From contig NC_077224.1 of NCBI RefSeq assembly GCF_024763615.1, positions 2,418,001-2,482,000 on the forward strand: DNA of 64,000 nucleotides, given 5' to 3'. The notes under the pieces were generated by a model. It had not been told where the DNA came from. It was given only the letters and a program-made list of their open reading frames with translations, and did no database searches. A program made the translations under genes and the position numbers. Source of the stretch: Phlebotomus papatasi. Lineage: Eukaryota > Arthropoda > Insecta > Diptera > Psychodidae. Shown here one piece after another: positions 1 to 11,054 of this stretch (positions within the stretch are counted from its first letter, which is position 1; the number at the start of each line of letters is the position of its first letter).

Positions 1-193
1 TAAAAAAAAATGAAAAATCTTGCTGAATCAGCTAATAAAGAATTTTAGCTTTAGAATGTGGTTTCTAGCTTTTACAGAATTGCTATTTATTATATTTTTC
101 CCCCGATGAAATGATCGATAATTGCATTGATAATTAATTGAAATCGATGCATTCTTCATGTTTTATTATGTTTCTCTTCCTCATATCCGTAAG

Positions 194-303
194 GTATGGG
201 AAAGGCTTTGGAGTTATTCATCGTGTTCTTGGTGAGGATTCTATCTTCAATCAACCAAATGGCCTCTTTGGAATTTTATTCTACGCAATCATTGCCCTTC
301 TAT
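194..303 (+). CDS. Vkor: VKORC1-like vitamin K epoxide reductase, exon 2 (partial gene)
   Basis: Internal exon of a vitamin K epoxide reductase, a four-helix ER membrane enzyme that reduces vitamin K epoxide and quinone. A pyrimidine-rich acceptor ending CCGTAAG precedes it and a GTGAGT donor follows at 304. The exon is 110 nt and starts and ends with split codons. It reads YGKGFGVIHRVLGEDSIFNQ, then PNGLFGILFYAIIALL. This matches the human segment with the GRGFG loop and the NQSN motif; the last Asn of NQPN corresponds to human Asn80, which contacts vitamin K. The loop cysteines (human Cys43/Cys51) would lie in exon 1, outside the window; bases 1-193 are intron. The match to the family rests on recall, without an alignment. 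Confidence 0.93.
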
Positions 304-1369
304 GTGAGTAATTCTTTTTTTTATTGTTTTTTTTCATAGAAAATTATCTAATAATTGCATTTAGACTTAAAACGCTCACATGTTGTGATATATCTAATCG
401 TTTGTGGCTTGTTTGTTGACTTTAAATGCGGTTTTGGCTTCTCAATGGAAGGTGTAACTCTCTATCTCAAATGTTTATTAATGGAATTTGTCATTTGGCT
501 CGCATGCATGCGGATTAGTATCTCTTGACTGTGATTAATAGACTTAATTTCTTTAAATACTCCACTTTGCAAATTTATGAAATTCCTATTTGTGTCGTGT
601 TTACACAAAATTAATGTCTCTTGTTTGTAAACTCAAATAATTTCACTTCAAATTTGTTTGTTTTTCCATTGGAAAATTACTTAAGATTTTAGAGGAATTT
701 ACTCCCAAAGAAAATTTATATATACCTCTCCCTATCATTTGTTTATCGAATCGATACTTTCCCAAATTGAAGTATAAATTGTTTAATTTAATTTAGCCCT
801 ATATAAAAATGACTAAACCCTATTTTCACTTTTTTGTTAGTCTATGAAAAAAAAAGAGAAAATCAAATTAACTCATTTTGTCATCAAATACAAAAGCCTC
901 AAAGACCCTACTATCTCCCTTTTTTTCGTTATATATATTTAATTTAATTATGACGCCACAGAGAGAGAAATGACTTTTCACTCTTTTATTTAGCATAGTA
1001 AAATTTTGGTATTTTAAAGCACTTTGAATGGCATCGTAAAAGAAAGGGCGTTCGTGAATGGGCATATAAAAATAATCAAAAGCCTCCAACTTTATGCATA
1101 TTTGACGAGTTTTATGCATTTTTGGTTACATTTCCGATAGATGTTGATTGTGTGTCTCTCGATTTTATTTGCACTTTTACGGCCGTAAAATATCGATATT
1201 AGTTGTTAGTCTTATGAATATTGGTTTTTGCTTCATTAACAGCAGCTATTGCAAATTCCCTGGTCAATTAAAATGCACAATATTGTGAATGTTGGAAAAC
1301 AAATACAATACCCTAAAAGTATTATTATCGGTTTTATTAGTAACGAAGGAATAAATTAAAAATGGCGTG

Positions 1370-1490
1370 AAACGGTTCTTTTTTAATCAAAAGTACGACA
1401 CTAGCGCCACTACTGTCGGTCTGACGAACACCACAGAAAATTTAGTTCAGGGGTGAGTGAGAACCGTTTGAGACCGAATAAACGTAAAAA
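1370..1490. repeat. Short inverted repeat, AACGGTTC family
   Basis: AAACGGTTC at 1370 faces GAACCGTTTGAGACCGAATA at 1461. The right arm is nearly identical to the arms of the foldback at 10532-10682, so this is probably a decayed relative of that element. Confidence 0.4.
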
Positions 1491-2278
1491 TAAGTTTTTT
1501 AGTAACCTCTTTTCTAACTAAATTTTAGTTAGAACTTTTCAAGATAATTCCATAATAAATACATTTTATTAGGAATACAAATTACGAATTGAATTTGAAT
1601 TTGAAATGGCCTTCATGTGTCATCTTCAGTGAGACAAAACATTACAAAAGTGACCTTTTCATCAGCTTCAAATAAGTTAAAATCAATAACCAGATGATAT
1701 TTACGTACTTGGAAATATTTATTGTCATTTATTGCAATTAATAGATGACAAATTTGAATTGTGATTCTATCTAATTTTTATTTATTAACCCTTGTTTTTT
1801 GACTTAAATGAGCGGTTTATTTAAAATTTGAGGTTATTGAATAAGCCTAACTGTGTTATCACACTTGCACATTAAAATTTTAATATGATTCACATTAATT
1901 GTCGCTGGTGAGAGTCCAAATGTGTAATTTGTGTGTTTGAATCATTTTATATTCAAAATTTGATCTATTTGTTGATAAAAAGGTAGGCTTGGCCCGCAAA
2001 ATTTGATATAAATTGATTTATAGCATTAATGCGAAAAATTAATGCGAATTTCTCTTTAATTTTTGAATGTGAAAAATATTTATGCTTTAGGTAAATTTAA
2101 ACTTATTTTTGCAGGCCAAGTCCACTTCTCTATGAATAAATAGGAAAACCCCAAATGATAACGCCGTAAGTGGCAAAAATTTACTATAGTGCAAAAATGA
2201 GGTAAAAGAAACGTTTGTTGCACGTCACTCAAGTTATTTCAAGTTGCAATGAGCCGAGGAAAGCTTATGACCTAAATA

Positions 2279-2618
2279 CAGTAGACTCTCTCAAATTCGG
2301 GCATATGGGACCGAAATGTCAGCTGAATTAGACAGAAATTCGGGCGACAAACTTTTTGAAATGCAACGATTTTTTATTCATGTGCATATAGATATTGAGT
2401 TTACACACTCATATATAACGTAAATTGCATGAAAACCCCTCAATAATGCAAAATCACATCAAAACTAAGACAAACCATGCCAAATTTGAGCATATTTGAT
2501 TCATTTGATAATCATAATCAAACATGAAAAATGACAACAAACTTTTTTCAAATGTAACCGCTGCCCGAATTAAAAAGTAGCCCGATCTTAAAAGAGCCGA
2601 ATTTGCGAGAGTCTACTG
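2279..2618. mobile_element. Pogo-like MITE with CAGTAGACTCTC ends
   Basis: Terminal inverted repeats start CAGTAGACTCTCTCAAATTC and end with the reverse complement (GCGAGAGTCTACTG), flanked on both sides by TA. The interior is AT-rich with no transposase frame. CAGT ends and a TA target are typical of the Tc1/mariner-pogo group; the exact family is inference. Related copies lie at 7262-7366 (right end only) and 38491-38724. Confidence 0.8.
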
Positions 2619-4194
2619 TATAACGTTTTGGCTCCTTAAAATATTAACGTCAGACTTGCTGTGTTATAATAATGTAATTTTTTCGTCGTTTTTTCTCAAA
2701 ATATTACGTAACTGTTTGTAAGAAAATTTACGTGTAAATAACGTAATTTTGTGACCTCTCTCTCTTTCAATACTCTCAGCCCAATAAGTAGAATATATGC
2801 AGCTTTGTAAACGTTTAGAAATGACAATATAAGAATATTAGGTTATGGAATAACTTAAAAAAAATAAAATGTAATATTTGATTGCCTTGAATTTAATAAA
2901 TGTGTGATAAAATTTTTCATTCTTGCAAATAATTTGCAAACGAATTATTTTCTCAGAGTATTTCTACTTTTATATTAAAAATTAAAATTTTATTAAAAAT
3001 TATTGTTTGCATTTAAATGAAATTTAAATAGATGATCTTACTTAAACATAACCTAAAAATACGAGATTCTAAAATTCAGTATTAAAATTTCTTTCAGATT
3101 TTTTCTAACTTACAATCTCTAAGATAAAAAAATCGTGTCTGTCTTAATGTGTTGAAAAAATAATTTTTTTATTCTTAAATATTACGATACGATTTTTACC
3201 GATTTTTTCAATATTTTTCATTTCTTTAAATTGCTTAATTGACTTAAAGATGAACAAGTTTAAGTTTTCGATGTATTTATCCTATTTATCGGTCACTTCA
3301 TGTGAAATTTTTGATCTTTTGGGATGAAAATCGAGAAATACATTCTTTTAGAGCGAAGCGTGTCATGCACTCAGTAAGTAAAAAATACTAAAATAGTATT
3401 TTTTAGTAAGTAAAAAATACTAAAATTTTATGGACGTGTTGTTTCATATGAATACTAAATATTCTGTATTTGTGATAGGGGAGATCGGACATGTTTAACC
3501 CATTCAGTCAATGTACCAGAAATACTTGAGATAGAATGGTCATATTTTGGGATTAATTTCCTACAGATCAATAAATGATTTTTTTGAAAAGAAAAAAATT
3601 TTATCTCTTATGGGGGCGCGGGGAGCCTCTGTCAAACACACGTCTTAACGGTCACTGAATTTAAATTCTGTGCATTAATTCATTACAAACTCTATTGCTT
3701 TAGATAGAGTAATAATCCAAGAACACCAATTGGCAACTAGAATTCAAATCAGGAAAGAGAAAAGAGGCCAATTTTAACAAATTCGACGGGATGTCGTATT
3801 TTCCGTCCGCCATTTTGAGCAAAAATTTTGCATGACCTTCCGCGAAGCAAGAAAACAATAACAAAATGTATTTTCATCTCTGTCGGACCATTTTACCCAA
3901 GTAATTGAACAACTAAAGTTACTAAAAATCCATTCCCGACAGCAATTAGGATGAAAATTTGCCCAGAAATAAATCACCAAAAATCACTCAATTTGCGTAT
4001 GATGTATAATACAATGGTAAGGAATGGGTTAAGATGCTTTTTTATGTTTTGGTTTTGACTTTAAGGCATTATATCCAGGATTCATAAAATTATCTTGAAA
4101 TTTTGTATAACGCTTTGTATACTCACTCATATAAACTTTGTTAATTCATGGCAGGACCCGTGACTATGTCATTTCGGATATCACGAAAGGATCG

Positions 4195-5100
4195 CCTGTT
4201 AAGGCAAAGGGAAATTTTCTGTGTTTTGGGAAGTTTTTGTTTCGTCCTTCGGGACAAAGGGAAAATTTCTGTGCTTCGAGAAGCTTTTAGTTTCGCCTTT
4301 TTGGGCAAAGGGAAATTTTCTGTGTTTTGGGAAGTTTTTAGTTTCGTTCTTCGGGAGCAAAGGGAAATTTTCTGTGTTTTGGGAAGTTTTTAGTTTCGTC
4401 CTTCGGGACAAAGGGAAAATTTCTGTGTTTTGGCAAGTTTTTAGTTTCGTTCTTCGGGGCAAAGGGAAATTTTCTGTGTTTTGGGAACTTTTTGTTTCGT
4501 CCTTCGGGACAAAGGGAAAATTTCTGTGCTTTGGCAAGTTTTTACTTTCGTCCATCGGGGCAAAGGGAAATTTTCTGTGTTTTGGGAAGTTTTTACTTTC
4601 GTCCATCGGGGCAAAGGGAAATTTTCTGTGTTTTGGGAACTTTTTGTTTCGTCCTTCGGGACAAAGGGAAAATTTCTGTGTTTTGGCAAGTTTTTGGTTT
4701 CGTTCATCGGGGCAAAGGGAAATTTTCTGTGTTTTGGGAAGTTTTTAGTTTCGTCCTTCGGGACAAAGGGAAAATTTCTGTGTTTTGGGAACTTTTTGTT
4801 TCGTCCTTCGGGACAAAGGGAAAATTTCTGTGTTTTGGCAAGTTTTTGGTTTCGTTCATCGGGGCAAAGGGAAATTTTCTGTGTTTTGGCAAGTTTTTAC
4901 TTTCGTCCATCGGGGCAAAGGGAAATTTTCTGTGTTTTGGGAAGTTTTTACTTTCGTCCATCGGGGCAAAGGGAAATTTTCTGTGTTTTGGGAAGTTTTT
5001 ACTTTCGTCCATCGGGGCAAAGGGAAATTTTCTGTGCTTTGGCAAGTTTTTAGTTTCGTCCATCGGGACAAAGGGAAAATTTCTGTGTTTTGGGAAGTTA
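4195..5100. repeat. Tandem array, 18 units of about 51 bp, in VKOR intron 2
   Basis: The unit contains CAAAGGGAAA, TTTTCTGTGTTTTGGGAAGT and TTTCGTCC[TA]TCGGG. The TTCTGTG landmark recurs from 4217 to 5083 at 50-52 bp spacing, giving 18 copies. Variants alternate (GACAAAGGGAAAA versus GCAAAGGGAAAT, TTAGTTTCG versus TTACTTTCG versus TTGTTTCG), suggesting repeated unequal exchange. Because the unit is mostly a multiple of three and lacks stops, both strands show long but meaningless open frames. Confidence 0.95.
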
Positions 5101-5106
5101 TCAGTA

Positions 5107-5233
5107 TCAACTCACTGGATACAATCCCCACATCTTTAACGCCAGAAAAATTCCTGGTGACCTAAAGGGGATTCGAACCCAGGACACTTGCATCATAGAG
5201 CTAGTGCTCTACTACTTGACCCACTGAGTACCC
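5107..5233 (-). mobile_element. tRNA-derived SINE, head fragment
   Basis: On the minus strand it shows a Pol III A-box-like block (GTAGTAGAGCACTAGC) and a B box (GGTTCGAATCC), then AGGTCACCAGGAATTTTTCT. It matches the first half of the SINE at 14636-14906. It abuts the right end of the 51-bp array; the 3' half and the tail are missing. Confidence 0.75.
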
Positions 5234-5445
5234 TTGCGGAATATAACTGTTATATAATTAATTTGTAGTTATAAGTGACTCAAGAACCAATTAAAACTAC
5301 TAATTTTGAAGCAATCTTCTCCAAGTAGTATAGAATATCGCAAATAAAGAGTATTAAGTACTGATATAAAACAACATGTTTATAAAATTAGCGCATATAC
5401 AAGTGGTACCAATTGTACAAACAACAGAACTTTGTACAGATTCAG

Positions 5446-5890
5446 ATTTTTTACATATCAAATTTGATTTTTTTACTTATCAAAGTCGATTTTTTTACTT
5501 ACCATTCTTGATTATTTTACTTACCATTTTAGATTTTTTACTTACCATTTGTGAATTTTTTACTTAGCATTTTAGATTTTTTTACTTACCAATTTGATTT
5601 TGTTACTTACCTATTTTGATTCTTTACTTACCATTTTGATTTTTTTACTTACCAAATTTCTTTTTCTTACTTACCAATTTTGAATTTTTACTTACCAGTT
5701 TTGATTTTATACTTACCAAACTTTCAATTTTACTTACCATTCCAACATATTTACTTACCAAACTTAGCTTTTCACTTACCAAAATTGATTTTTTTTACTT
5801 ACCAATATTGCTGTTTTACTTACCAAGTGTATTTTTACTTACCGTTTTTACCAAAATACTTACCAAAAATGTTTTAGCCTATCGTTAGTG
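5446..5890. repeat. Degenerate short tandem array built on TTTACTTACCA
   Basis: About 20 units of roughly 20 bp, each T-rich tract followed by ACTTACC, which is exact 18 times here, with one-base variants ACTTATC and ACTTAGC. Spacers vary (ATTTTGAT, AATTTGAT, AAACTTAGC). Read on the minus strand, every unit is a perfect splice-donor consensus GGTAAGT. Read in the VKOR transcript sense, it resembles the 5' end of U1 snRNA. Confidence 0.9.
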
Positions 5891-5911
5891 AACTTACCAA
5901 AATGGTAAGTT
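5891..5911. other. Perfect hairpin closing the ACTTACC array
   Basis: AACTTACCA, a 3-base loop AAA, then TGGTAAGTT: 9-bp perfect arms that pair one array unit with its exact complement, the only nearby sense-strand GGTAAGT. Confidence 0.8.
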
Positions 5912-6661
5912 GTGTCGCTTCGCTTACCTCTTTATAACGTGGAGGTTATTCCCCACTTCGAAAGTATGACGTGCGGGTGCACCAAATAATTACTATTACC
6001 ATACGATAACCATAACGTCATACTGACACATTTTTGCTACTTAGGACCATTATTTCTAATTACGCTAAGCCGTCTCTCGGCTAATCCTCAGATCTGTTAA
6101 GGCCCTTAGAATCGATTAATTACTTCGATCGTTTCGATGAACTATTTTAAATTTTGATCGATTACCTTTGATTTTTCTCAGCATCTGTCTTTAGATTTTT
6201 TAAATGTTTTTATTGCACATTTTCATTTATTCTTCACTCTGGTTCATTGTGATGGAAAAGCACTATAAGCCACAATTGAAGTCATCTTGGTGTTAGCTCT
6301 CATTTCATGTTCTTTTGCCTTTTCATCCACTTGTTGTCCACTCATATACGGAAACATGCCATTTCATCTGCATTTACTTCGTGCTGAAGCTATTAAGAGT
6401 AAAGTGAGTAGATTTTCTGACGTGGATTTCCAGCGAAGTAATCTGTTCTAATGCTTTTAGATCATCTTAAGGTCATCTGGTTTTTTTTTTGCTCATTCTG
6501 GCTGTAGCTGCACATTTTTTTTTAGTTTTATTTTCTGCATCTTGTCTGCTTTATCTGGCTTTTGTACATCAAATACTGCGTGGGCTAAATGGGGCTTTGG
6601 TTGAGATTGAATGAAGTAACATTGGTTGTTTGTCTCTCTTCTCAAAATGATTCTCTTGCAG

Positions 6662-6900
6662 GTTTTGTGAATGATTCTAAGGTGGCACGTATGCAGATTT
6701 ATCTGTGCATTGTCTCCAATCTTCTCTCACTCTACCTGGCCTATTTGCTGTATTTTGTCCTGGAGGACTTCTGTATTGTCTGTGTATCGACGTATGTTGT
6801 CAATGCTATCAATTTGTATCTTTCCATAAGGCGTTATCGTACTTTGGTGGCCAGGGAGCGGAAGATTGGCTTGAAAAGGGACAGTGATAAGACCAAATGA
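6662..6900 (+). CDS. Vkor: VKORC1-like vitamin K epoxide reductase, terminal exon
   Basis: Last coding exon, ending at TGA 6898-6900. The split codon from exon 2 (T plus GT) gives Cys, then FVNDSKVARMQIYLCIVSNL. It carries the active-site CxxC as DFCIVC (human Cys132-Ile-Val-Cys135), followed by STYVVN, which matches the human TYA motif with Tyr139, the warfarin contact. Two hydrophobic helices are evident (IYLCIVSNLLSLYLAYLLYF and VCVSTYVVNAINLYLSI), then a basic tail RRYRTLVARERKIGLKRDSD. Length and split-codon phase agree with the vertebrate gene. No canonical AATAAA appears in the next 350 bases; a TATAAA variant lies at about 7049. The gene looks intact in the part present. Confidence 0.95.
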
Positions 6901-7261
6901 GGTGTTAGTGCAATCAGTCTGAAACATATGATATCCGTGGGAAAAAAGATTGTTTTTATTTAATATTCTTGGGAAGGTTTAATGCGGTACAATTAATCAT
7001 GACATGTTTTCTGGTATAAGACAATATTTTTGCTCCAACAATTTACATATAAAATTAATCAATTAAACACATGAAAGCTTTTAAAATGGTTCAACTGCGA
7101 GAGCTTTTCTCGTGTATGTGTATGGCTTTCAATGTGCGGAGAACAGAGACAAATATTTGCTCTATTATTAATACAGAGATTTAAACCTAGCTAACAAAAA
7201 GTTGGATAGCTGGAGTGGTTAGGGTCAGAACTCTCCTTATTGCCAATTGCCAATGAAATGC

Positions 7262-7366
7262 AGAATAACAAAAAATCGTTGCATTTCAAACAACTTGACG
7301 CGAGAATTTCTCTCTAATTCGGGTGACATTTTGGTCCCAAATGCCCGAATTTGGGAGAGTCTACTG
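7262..7366. mobile_element. Fragment of the CAGTAGACTCTC MITE family
   Basis: Ends with GGGAGAGTCTACTG at 7366 and contains AAAAAATCGTTGCATTTCAA, the reverse complement of the interior of the copy at 2279-2618. The opposite terminus is not found. Confidence 0.65.
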
Positions 7367-7439
7367 CACCTTCTCTTAATTTCCAACCGAAATCAGCAGT
7401 AAAAATTAAATTTAGTCAAGAAAAAATGAAATTTGAGCA

Positions 7440-7950
7440 GTACTCAATTTAGATCTAATGACAAAAATCGTAAAATCGGCATCATTTAGATCAGGTTAAA
7501 TTTCAAGAAATCAAAATTCACATGGCATTTTCAGGTCAGAAAAATTTCACGAAATCGAAATTCACTTCCCTTTCCTTCCCAAAACTTTTTCATATTTCCA
7601 TTCTGAACTTCCGCACCCTAATTTTTCTTTTTTTTTATACGTCATAACAAAATGAATTTAAATCAATCAAATTCTGAGTACGAAAAAATGGGATCGACAT
7701 ATATGCAACAGGTTTGAGGAAAAAAATGATGCGAATTTTGATTTGCACCTGATATTAGATCACTTAAATGTCATAGAGTCAAAATTCACATCCCTTTCTA
7801 TCTTAAAATATCTATGAATATCAAACATTCAAAATCCAAAAGTAATAAAAAAAAAGTCAATTTACTAAATCTAAATTACAAAAAGAATATAATAAATTTC
7901 GTAAATGTTTTTTTTTTAATAAGAAAAGGAACTTCCTCTCAAATTTGAGA
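7440..7950. mobile_element. Decayed copies of the TGGCTCCGGCACACC palindromic MITE
   Basis: Repeated landmarks of the family (GATCAGG, AAATCGAAATTCAC, TCCCTTTC, CATATGTCTAT-like and AATTTTGATTT blocks) occur with many substitutions. Ends are not clear, so individual insertions cannot be delimited. Confidence 0.45.
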
Positions 7951-7954
7951 TTAA

Positions 7955-8201
7955 TGGCTCCGGCACACCTTTTAGGTCAGGAAGTCGAAATTCGAACCCT
8001 TTCTCTCTCACATGTTTTGTATATGACTATCTCATTCTTTCGCATACCAAATTCGATTGAGCCAAATTGAATTTGGAGTGATGTTTCAAAGAAGAAGAGT
8101 GCGAGAGAATGAGATAGACATATGCAAAACATGTGAGAAAGAAAGGGATCCGAAATTCGAATTCATGAAATTTTCTTGATCTAAAAGGTGTGCCGGAGCC
8201 A
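7955..8201. mobile_element. Harbinger-like palindromic MITE, copy A
   Basis: A 247-bp near-complete foldback. It begins TGGCTCCGGCACACCTTTTA and ends with the reverse complement GGTGTGCCGGAGCCA. A 3-bp duplication TAA flanks it (7952-7954 and 8202-8204). TWA 3-bp duplications are the hallmark of PIF/Harbinger. No transposase is encoded. Confidence 0.85.
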
Positions 8202-8216
8202 TAAGCTTTGAGATTT

Positions 8217-8484
8217 AAATCCTCTGGCACATTTTTAAGATCAGGAAAATGTCATGTAATTGAAATTTACATCCCTTTCTTTCTTAAAAGCTTTTCATAT
8301 GTCTATCCCAGTGTTTTGGACTCTTCTTCTTCTTCTTTTGAATGTCATAACAAATTTAGTTTAGTTCAATATGATTTTGAGACCGAAAGAGTGGGATAGA
8401 CTTATGCAAATTTCTTGGGAAAGAAAGGGGCGTGAATTTTGATTTAATGTAATTGTACTGAGCTAAAAGGTGTGCCATATGGCA
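8217..8484. mobile_element. Diverged palindromic MITE related to copy A
   Basis: Shares the CTCTGGCACA and GAGCTAAAAGGTGTGCCATA ends and the interior TCCCTTTCTTTCTTAAAAG plus CTTCTTCTTCTTC blocks. It starts only 13-16 bp after copy A ends. The ends are too diverged to read a target duplication. Confidence 0.6.
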
Positions 8485-8546
8485 TATTGGCTCCGGTATA
8501 CCTGTTAGATCGGGAATATTTCATAAAGGTAAAATTCATATCCCTT

Positions 8547-10126
8547 CCCAAGAAGCAAAATAGCTGCCTTATCAGGGCCGTAGCGCTGAGGGGCCATTGA
8601 GGGACAATGCCCTACTTTAAAACTTCCAATGCCCTACCTTAAAAACCAGAAACTAAGATAATGTTCTAAGTAATCTGTTCGTAGTATGATATGGTAGAGA
8701 AGAAATTAATCTCCTATTAAATGGCCTGATACATTTAATCTAATAGAGTTATCGATTGAAGTGCTTAATGCAATTGGTTAAAATCGTATGGAAAGTCAAA
8801 CGATAATTTTGTGAAAAATTTAAATATTTTCCCAAACATCTTAAAATAAATAGAATATTTATCCATGGATTTGGCATTGTTATTAATGAGTTGAAATTGC
8901 AATTATTTGATGATTAATTATATGAAATATTGTTTTTCAATGGTTCTCAGCAAAATGAGCGCAAACATTCTTACATTTCTTACATAAAAAACTGACTATA
9001 TTTCCTTTTCTCATTTACGCATTCTCTAGATAGTTAAGAGGTTACGTGGATCAAGAAGACTCTAAAAATATAATAATTTTTTTCAGCATATTAAAAAAAA
9101 TAATTTAAGCTCATCAATTCAATTTAGTCATTGAAACCTTATTTATGGATTTTTTTTTTGAAAAAAAAAACATTTTTCGGTGAAGTAGTTTTCTCGGAAT
9201 TGGTGCATCTAAGTCCAAAAATCAAATATTTCCTGTTAGCTGATAAGTTAGACTAATCCTTAAAACCAAAGATTTTATGTTCACTTGATCAAAACATAGT
9301 CCACATTCTACAAGACGAAGCGTAGTGTAAAACACGTCAAAACTAGTATTTTTGTGTATGAAATTTTCTTAAATATTCAAATTTCATTTTTTGAAAATTC
9401 CTTCGTTCAAAGACTAACTCATCAGGTAACGGAAATCTTTGGTTTTTGGTTTCCAGATGAACCAATTTCGAGAAATCTTGTCGAATGAAAGGTATGTTTT
9501 TTTCAAAAATGTCTCCAAAAATTAAGTCCCACATAATAAATTTTTAAATGAAAATTTCAGGAAATATAGTTTGAGTGTTGTACTTTAATATGCCTAAGAG
9601 CTTCAATTAACTATATTTCTTATAAAGTTAAAAAGAAATTATAACGAAATCTGCTGTTTTTTTTGTCAATTTTGACCCACGTAACTCCGTAAGTAGTATC
9701 GAGGAATTAGTATAATTCTTTATTTTAAAAATTATCTTTTTGAATAATTTTTTTTTGTTTTACTTCATTCACTTACATTCAAGCGAAGTGTGGGACCGAA
9801 ATTGACAAACCAAAATAGATCAATCAAAAATTTTGATGAATGCCCTACCTTAAATTCAACTCTAGCTACAGCCCTGTGCCTTATAGAACCAAGTATTAAA
9901 CAAGTCTTTTAGCGCATTTATAAAAGACTTAAAGTGATAATTTTCTTTTGAAATTCCTATGGAAACTCTTAAGATTCTTAAGAGTGCGCCACTTTACTTA
10001 TATTAATCTCCGTAATCTCAGTGATGGAACCAAGAGCGTTATAAGTAAATAAAAACATTTTTGGTTCTATAATACCTTACTTAAGGAATTCTACAAGACT
10101 ATATTAAGAAAAAATTGCTTCTTGGG
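8547..10126. mobile_element. CCCAAGAAGC-end MITE, interrupted by a hAT element
   Basis: Ends are CCCAAGAAGCAAAATAGC and its complement TTGCTTCTTGGG, flanked by TT on both sides. The halves 8547-8572 and 9885-10126 together match the intact copy at 19395-19648. It carries no open frame. Confidence 0.85.
8573..9876. mobile_element. Non-autonomous hAT transposon with 8-bp duplication
   Basis: It starts CAGGGCCGTAGC and ends GCTACAGCCCTG, flanked by a perfect 8-bp duplication TGCCTTAT (8565-8572 and 9877-9884). CAGGG ends plus an 8-bp duplication are diagnostic of hAT. Subterminal AATGCCCTACCTTAAA repeats occur twice on the left (8608, 8630 areas) and once on the right (9839 area). The 1304-bp interior has no transposase frame. 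Confidence 0.93.
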
Positions 10127-10531
10127 TTCTTTCTTAAAAGTTTTGAATATGTCTATTCTACTGTTTTGCACTCTTCTTCTTCTTTTGCACATCACACTAA
10201 AATAAACTTAGTTCAATCAAATTTCGTGATTGAAACAGTTGGATAGACTTATGCAAATCTTTTGAGAAAGAGAAGGACACGAATTTTGATTTCATAAAAT
10301 TGTACCGAGCTAAAAGGTGTGCTAGAAGCATAAAAGATCAATTTTATTGTGTTTTCTTCAGAATATATTCAGTCATTTTTCTGTAAAAATCCAATCCTAA
10401 GTTAAATTTATCCAAAAAATCTTGATTGAAAAGTAATTAGATCGGTTAACACTAAATCTACCGACCGTTTTTGGTGTTTTTTCAGCGTGCTCAAACAATT
10501 TTTTCTTGCAAAAGAGGAAATATTAAAATTT

Positions 10532-10682
10532 AAGAACCGTTTGAAACCGAACAAACGTCAAAAAGATAGTGGTAGGGGAGGAGTTTTAGGAATGAAACTG
10601 CCCCACCTTCCCCTATGCCAAATGGTGAAAACGGTATTTGGACAAATTTATTTTGACGTTTATTCGATTTCAAACGGTTCTT
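10532..10682. mobile_element. Small foldback with AAGAACCGTTTGAAACCGAA arms
   Basis: Arms of about 32 bp (AAGAACCGTTTGAAACCG at 10532; CGATTTCAAACGGTTCTT ending 10682) enclose a 39-bp miniature, 10575-10613, that starts GGGGAGG, ends CTTCCCC and is bounded by TA on both sides. Confidence 0.6.
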
Positions 10683-10787
10683 GCTCAGCCGTGGTTAATG
10701 TTAAGCCATACCGCTAAGCTTGAGGTATGAACCTCATATTAGGCTAATAAAAGTTTTAATAAAATCATAATAATGCACAGATTTATC

Positions 10788-11054
10788 CAGGGGCGTGACA
10801 TTTCCTATGTTTCCCATATGTTTCTAGCGTGCCGACAAAACTTTTGAGTTTATTAGCTATTTTCTGTCATTGTAAAATGAATTAGCAAGAAATACTAATA
10901 CAAAATAAAAGCCAATTTAATAACGAAGAGGCAACCGAAAACCCTAAATTGGCAACCTACGTAGTTTTGGAGATATCTCGTGAAATGTGTACGAAAACAG
11001 GAAAAAAATACACTAAAACTGGTCGCATTTTTCAAAACTAATGTCACCCCTCTC
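10788..11054. mobile_element. Short hAT MITE with perfect 8-bp duplication
   Basis: Starts CAGGGGCGTGACAT and ends ATGTCACCCCTCTC, imperfect terminal repeats of 14 bp. The flanking duplication GATTTATC is perfect (10780-10787 and 11055-11062). At 267 bp it is a miniature with no coding capacity. Confidence 0.85.

Larger units (their letters stand above)
304..6661 (+). other. VKOR intron 2 (6.36 kb), repeat-filled
   Basis: Bounded by a GTGAGT donor (304) and a TTCTCTTGCAG acceptor (ending 6661). It contains a pogo-like MITE (2279-2618), an 18-unit 51-bp tandem array (4195-5100), a SINE fragment (5107-5233) and an ACTTACC-based array (5446-5890). The rest is AT-rich sequence with short palindromes, for example 3373-3430 (repeated AAAAAATACTAAAAT) and a loose inverted pair GGCTTGGCC/GGCCAAGTCC near 1990 and 2117. 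I see no coding exon inside it on either strand. Confidence 0.9.
8488..10330. mobile_element. Palindromic MITE split by a two-layer nested insertion
   Basis: The left part (8488-8546) starts TGGCTCCGGTATACC and runs to ATTCATATCCCTT. The right part resumes at 10127 with TTCTTTCTTAAAAGTTTTGA and ends AAAAGGTGTGCTAGAAGCA at 10330. Joined, they follow the layout of the element at 8217-8484. The interruption is the CCCAAGAAGC element, itself split by a hAT element. Confidence 0.8.

Noticed and set aside
4148..5165. Long overlapping open frames on both strands (up to 215 codons)
   Set aside because: They are produced by the 51-bp stop-free tandem unit; every frame repeats the same peptide and reading frames switch at unit length changes.
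5376..5877. Frames of 63-65 codons rich in LPFL/YLP repeats
   Set aside because: Translation of the ACTTACC array; repeat-driven.
6705..6927. Other-frame and antisense frames over VKOR exon 3
   Set aside because: Shadows of the real VKOR frame, which matches the family in the CIVC and TY motifs.
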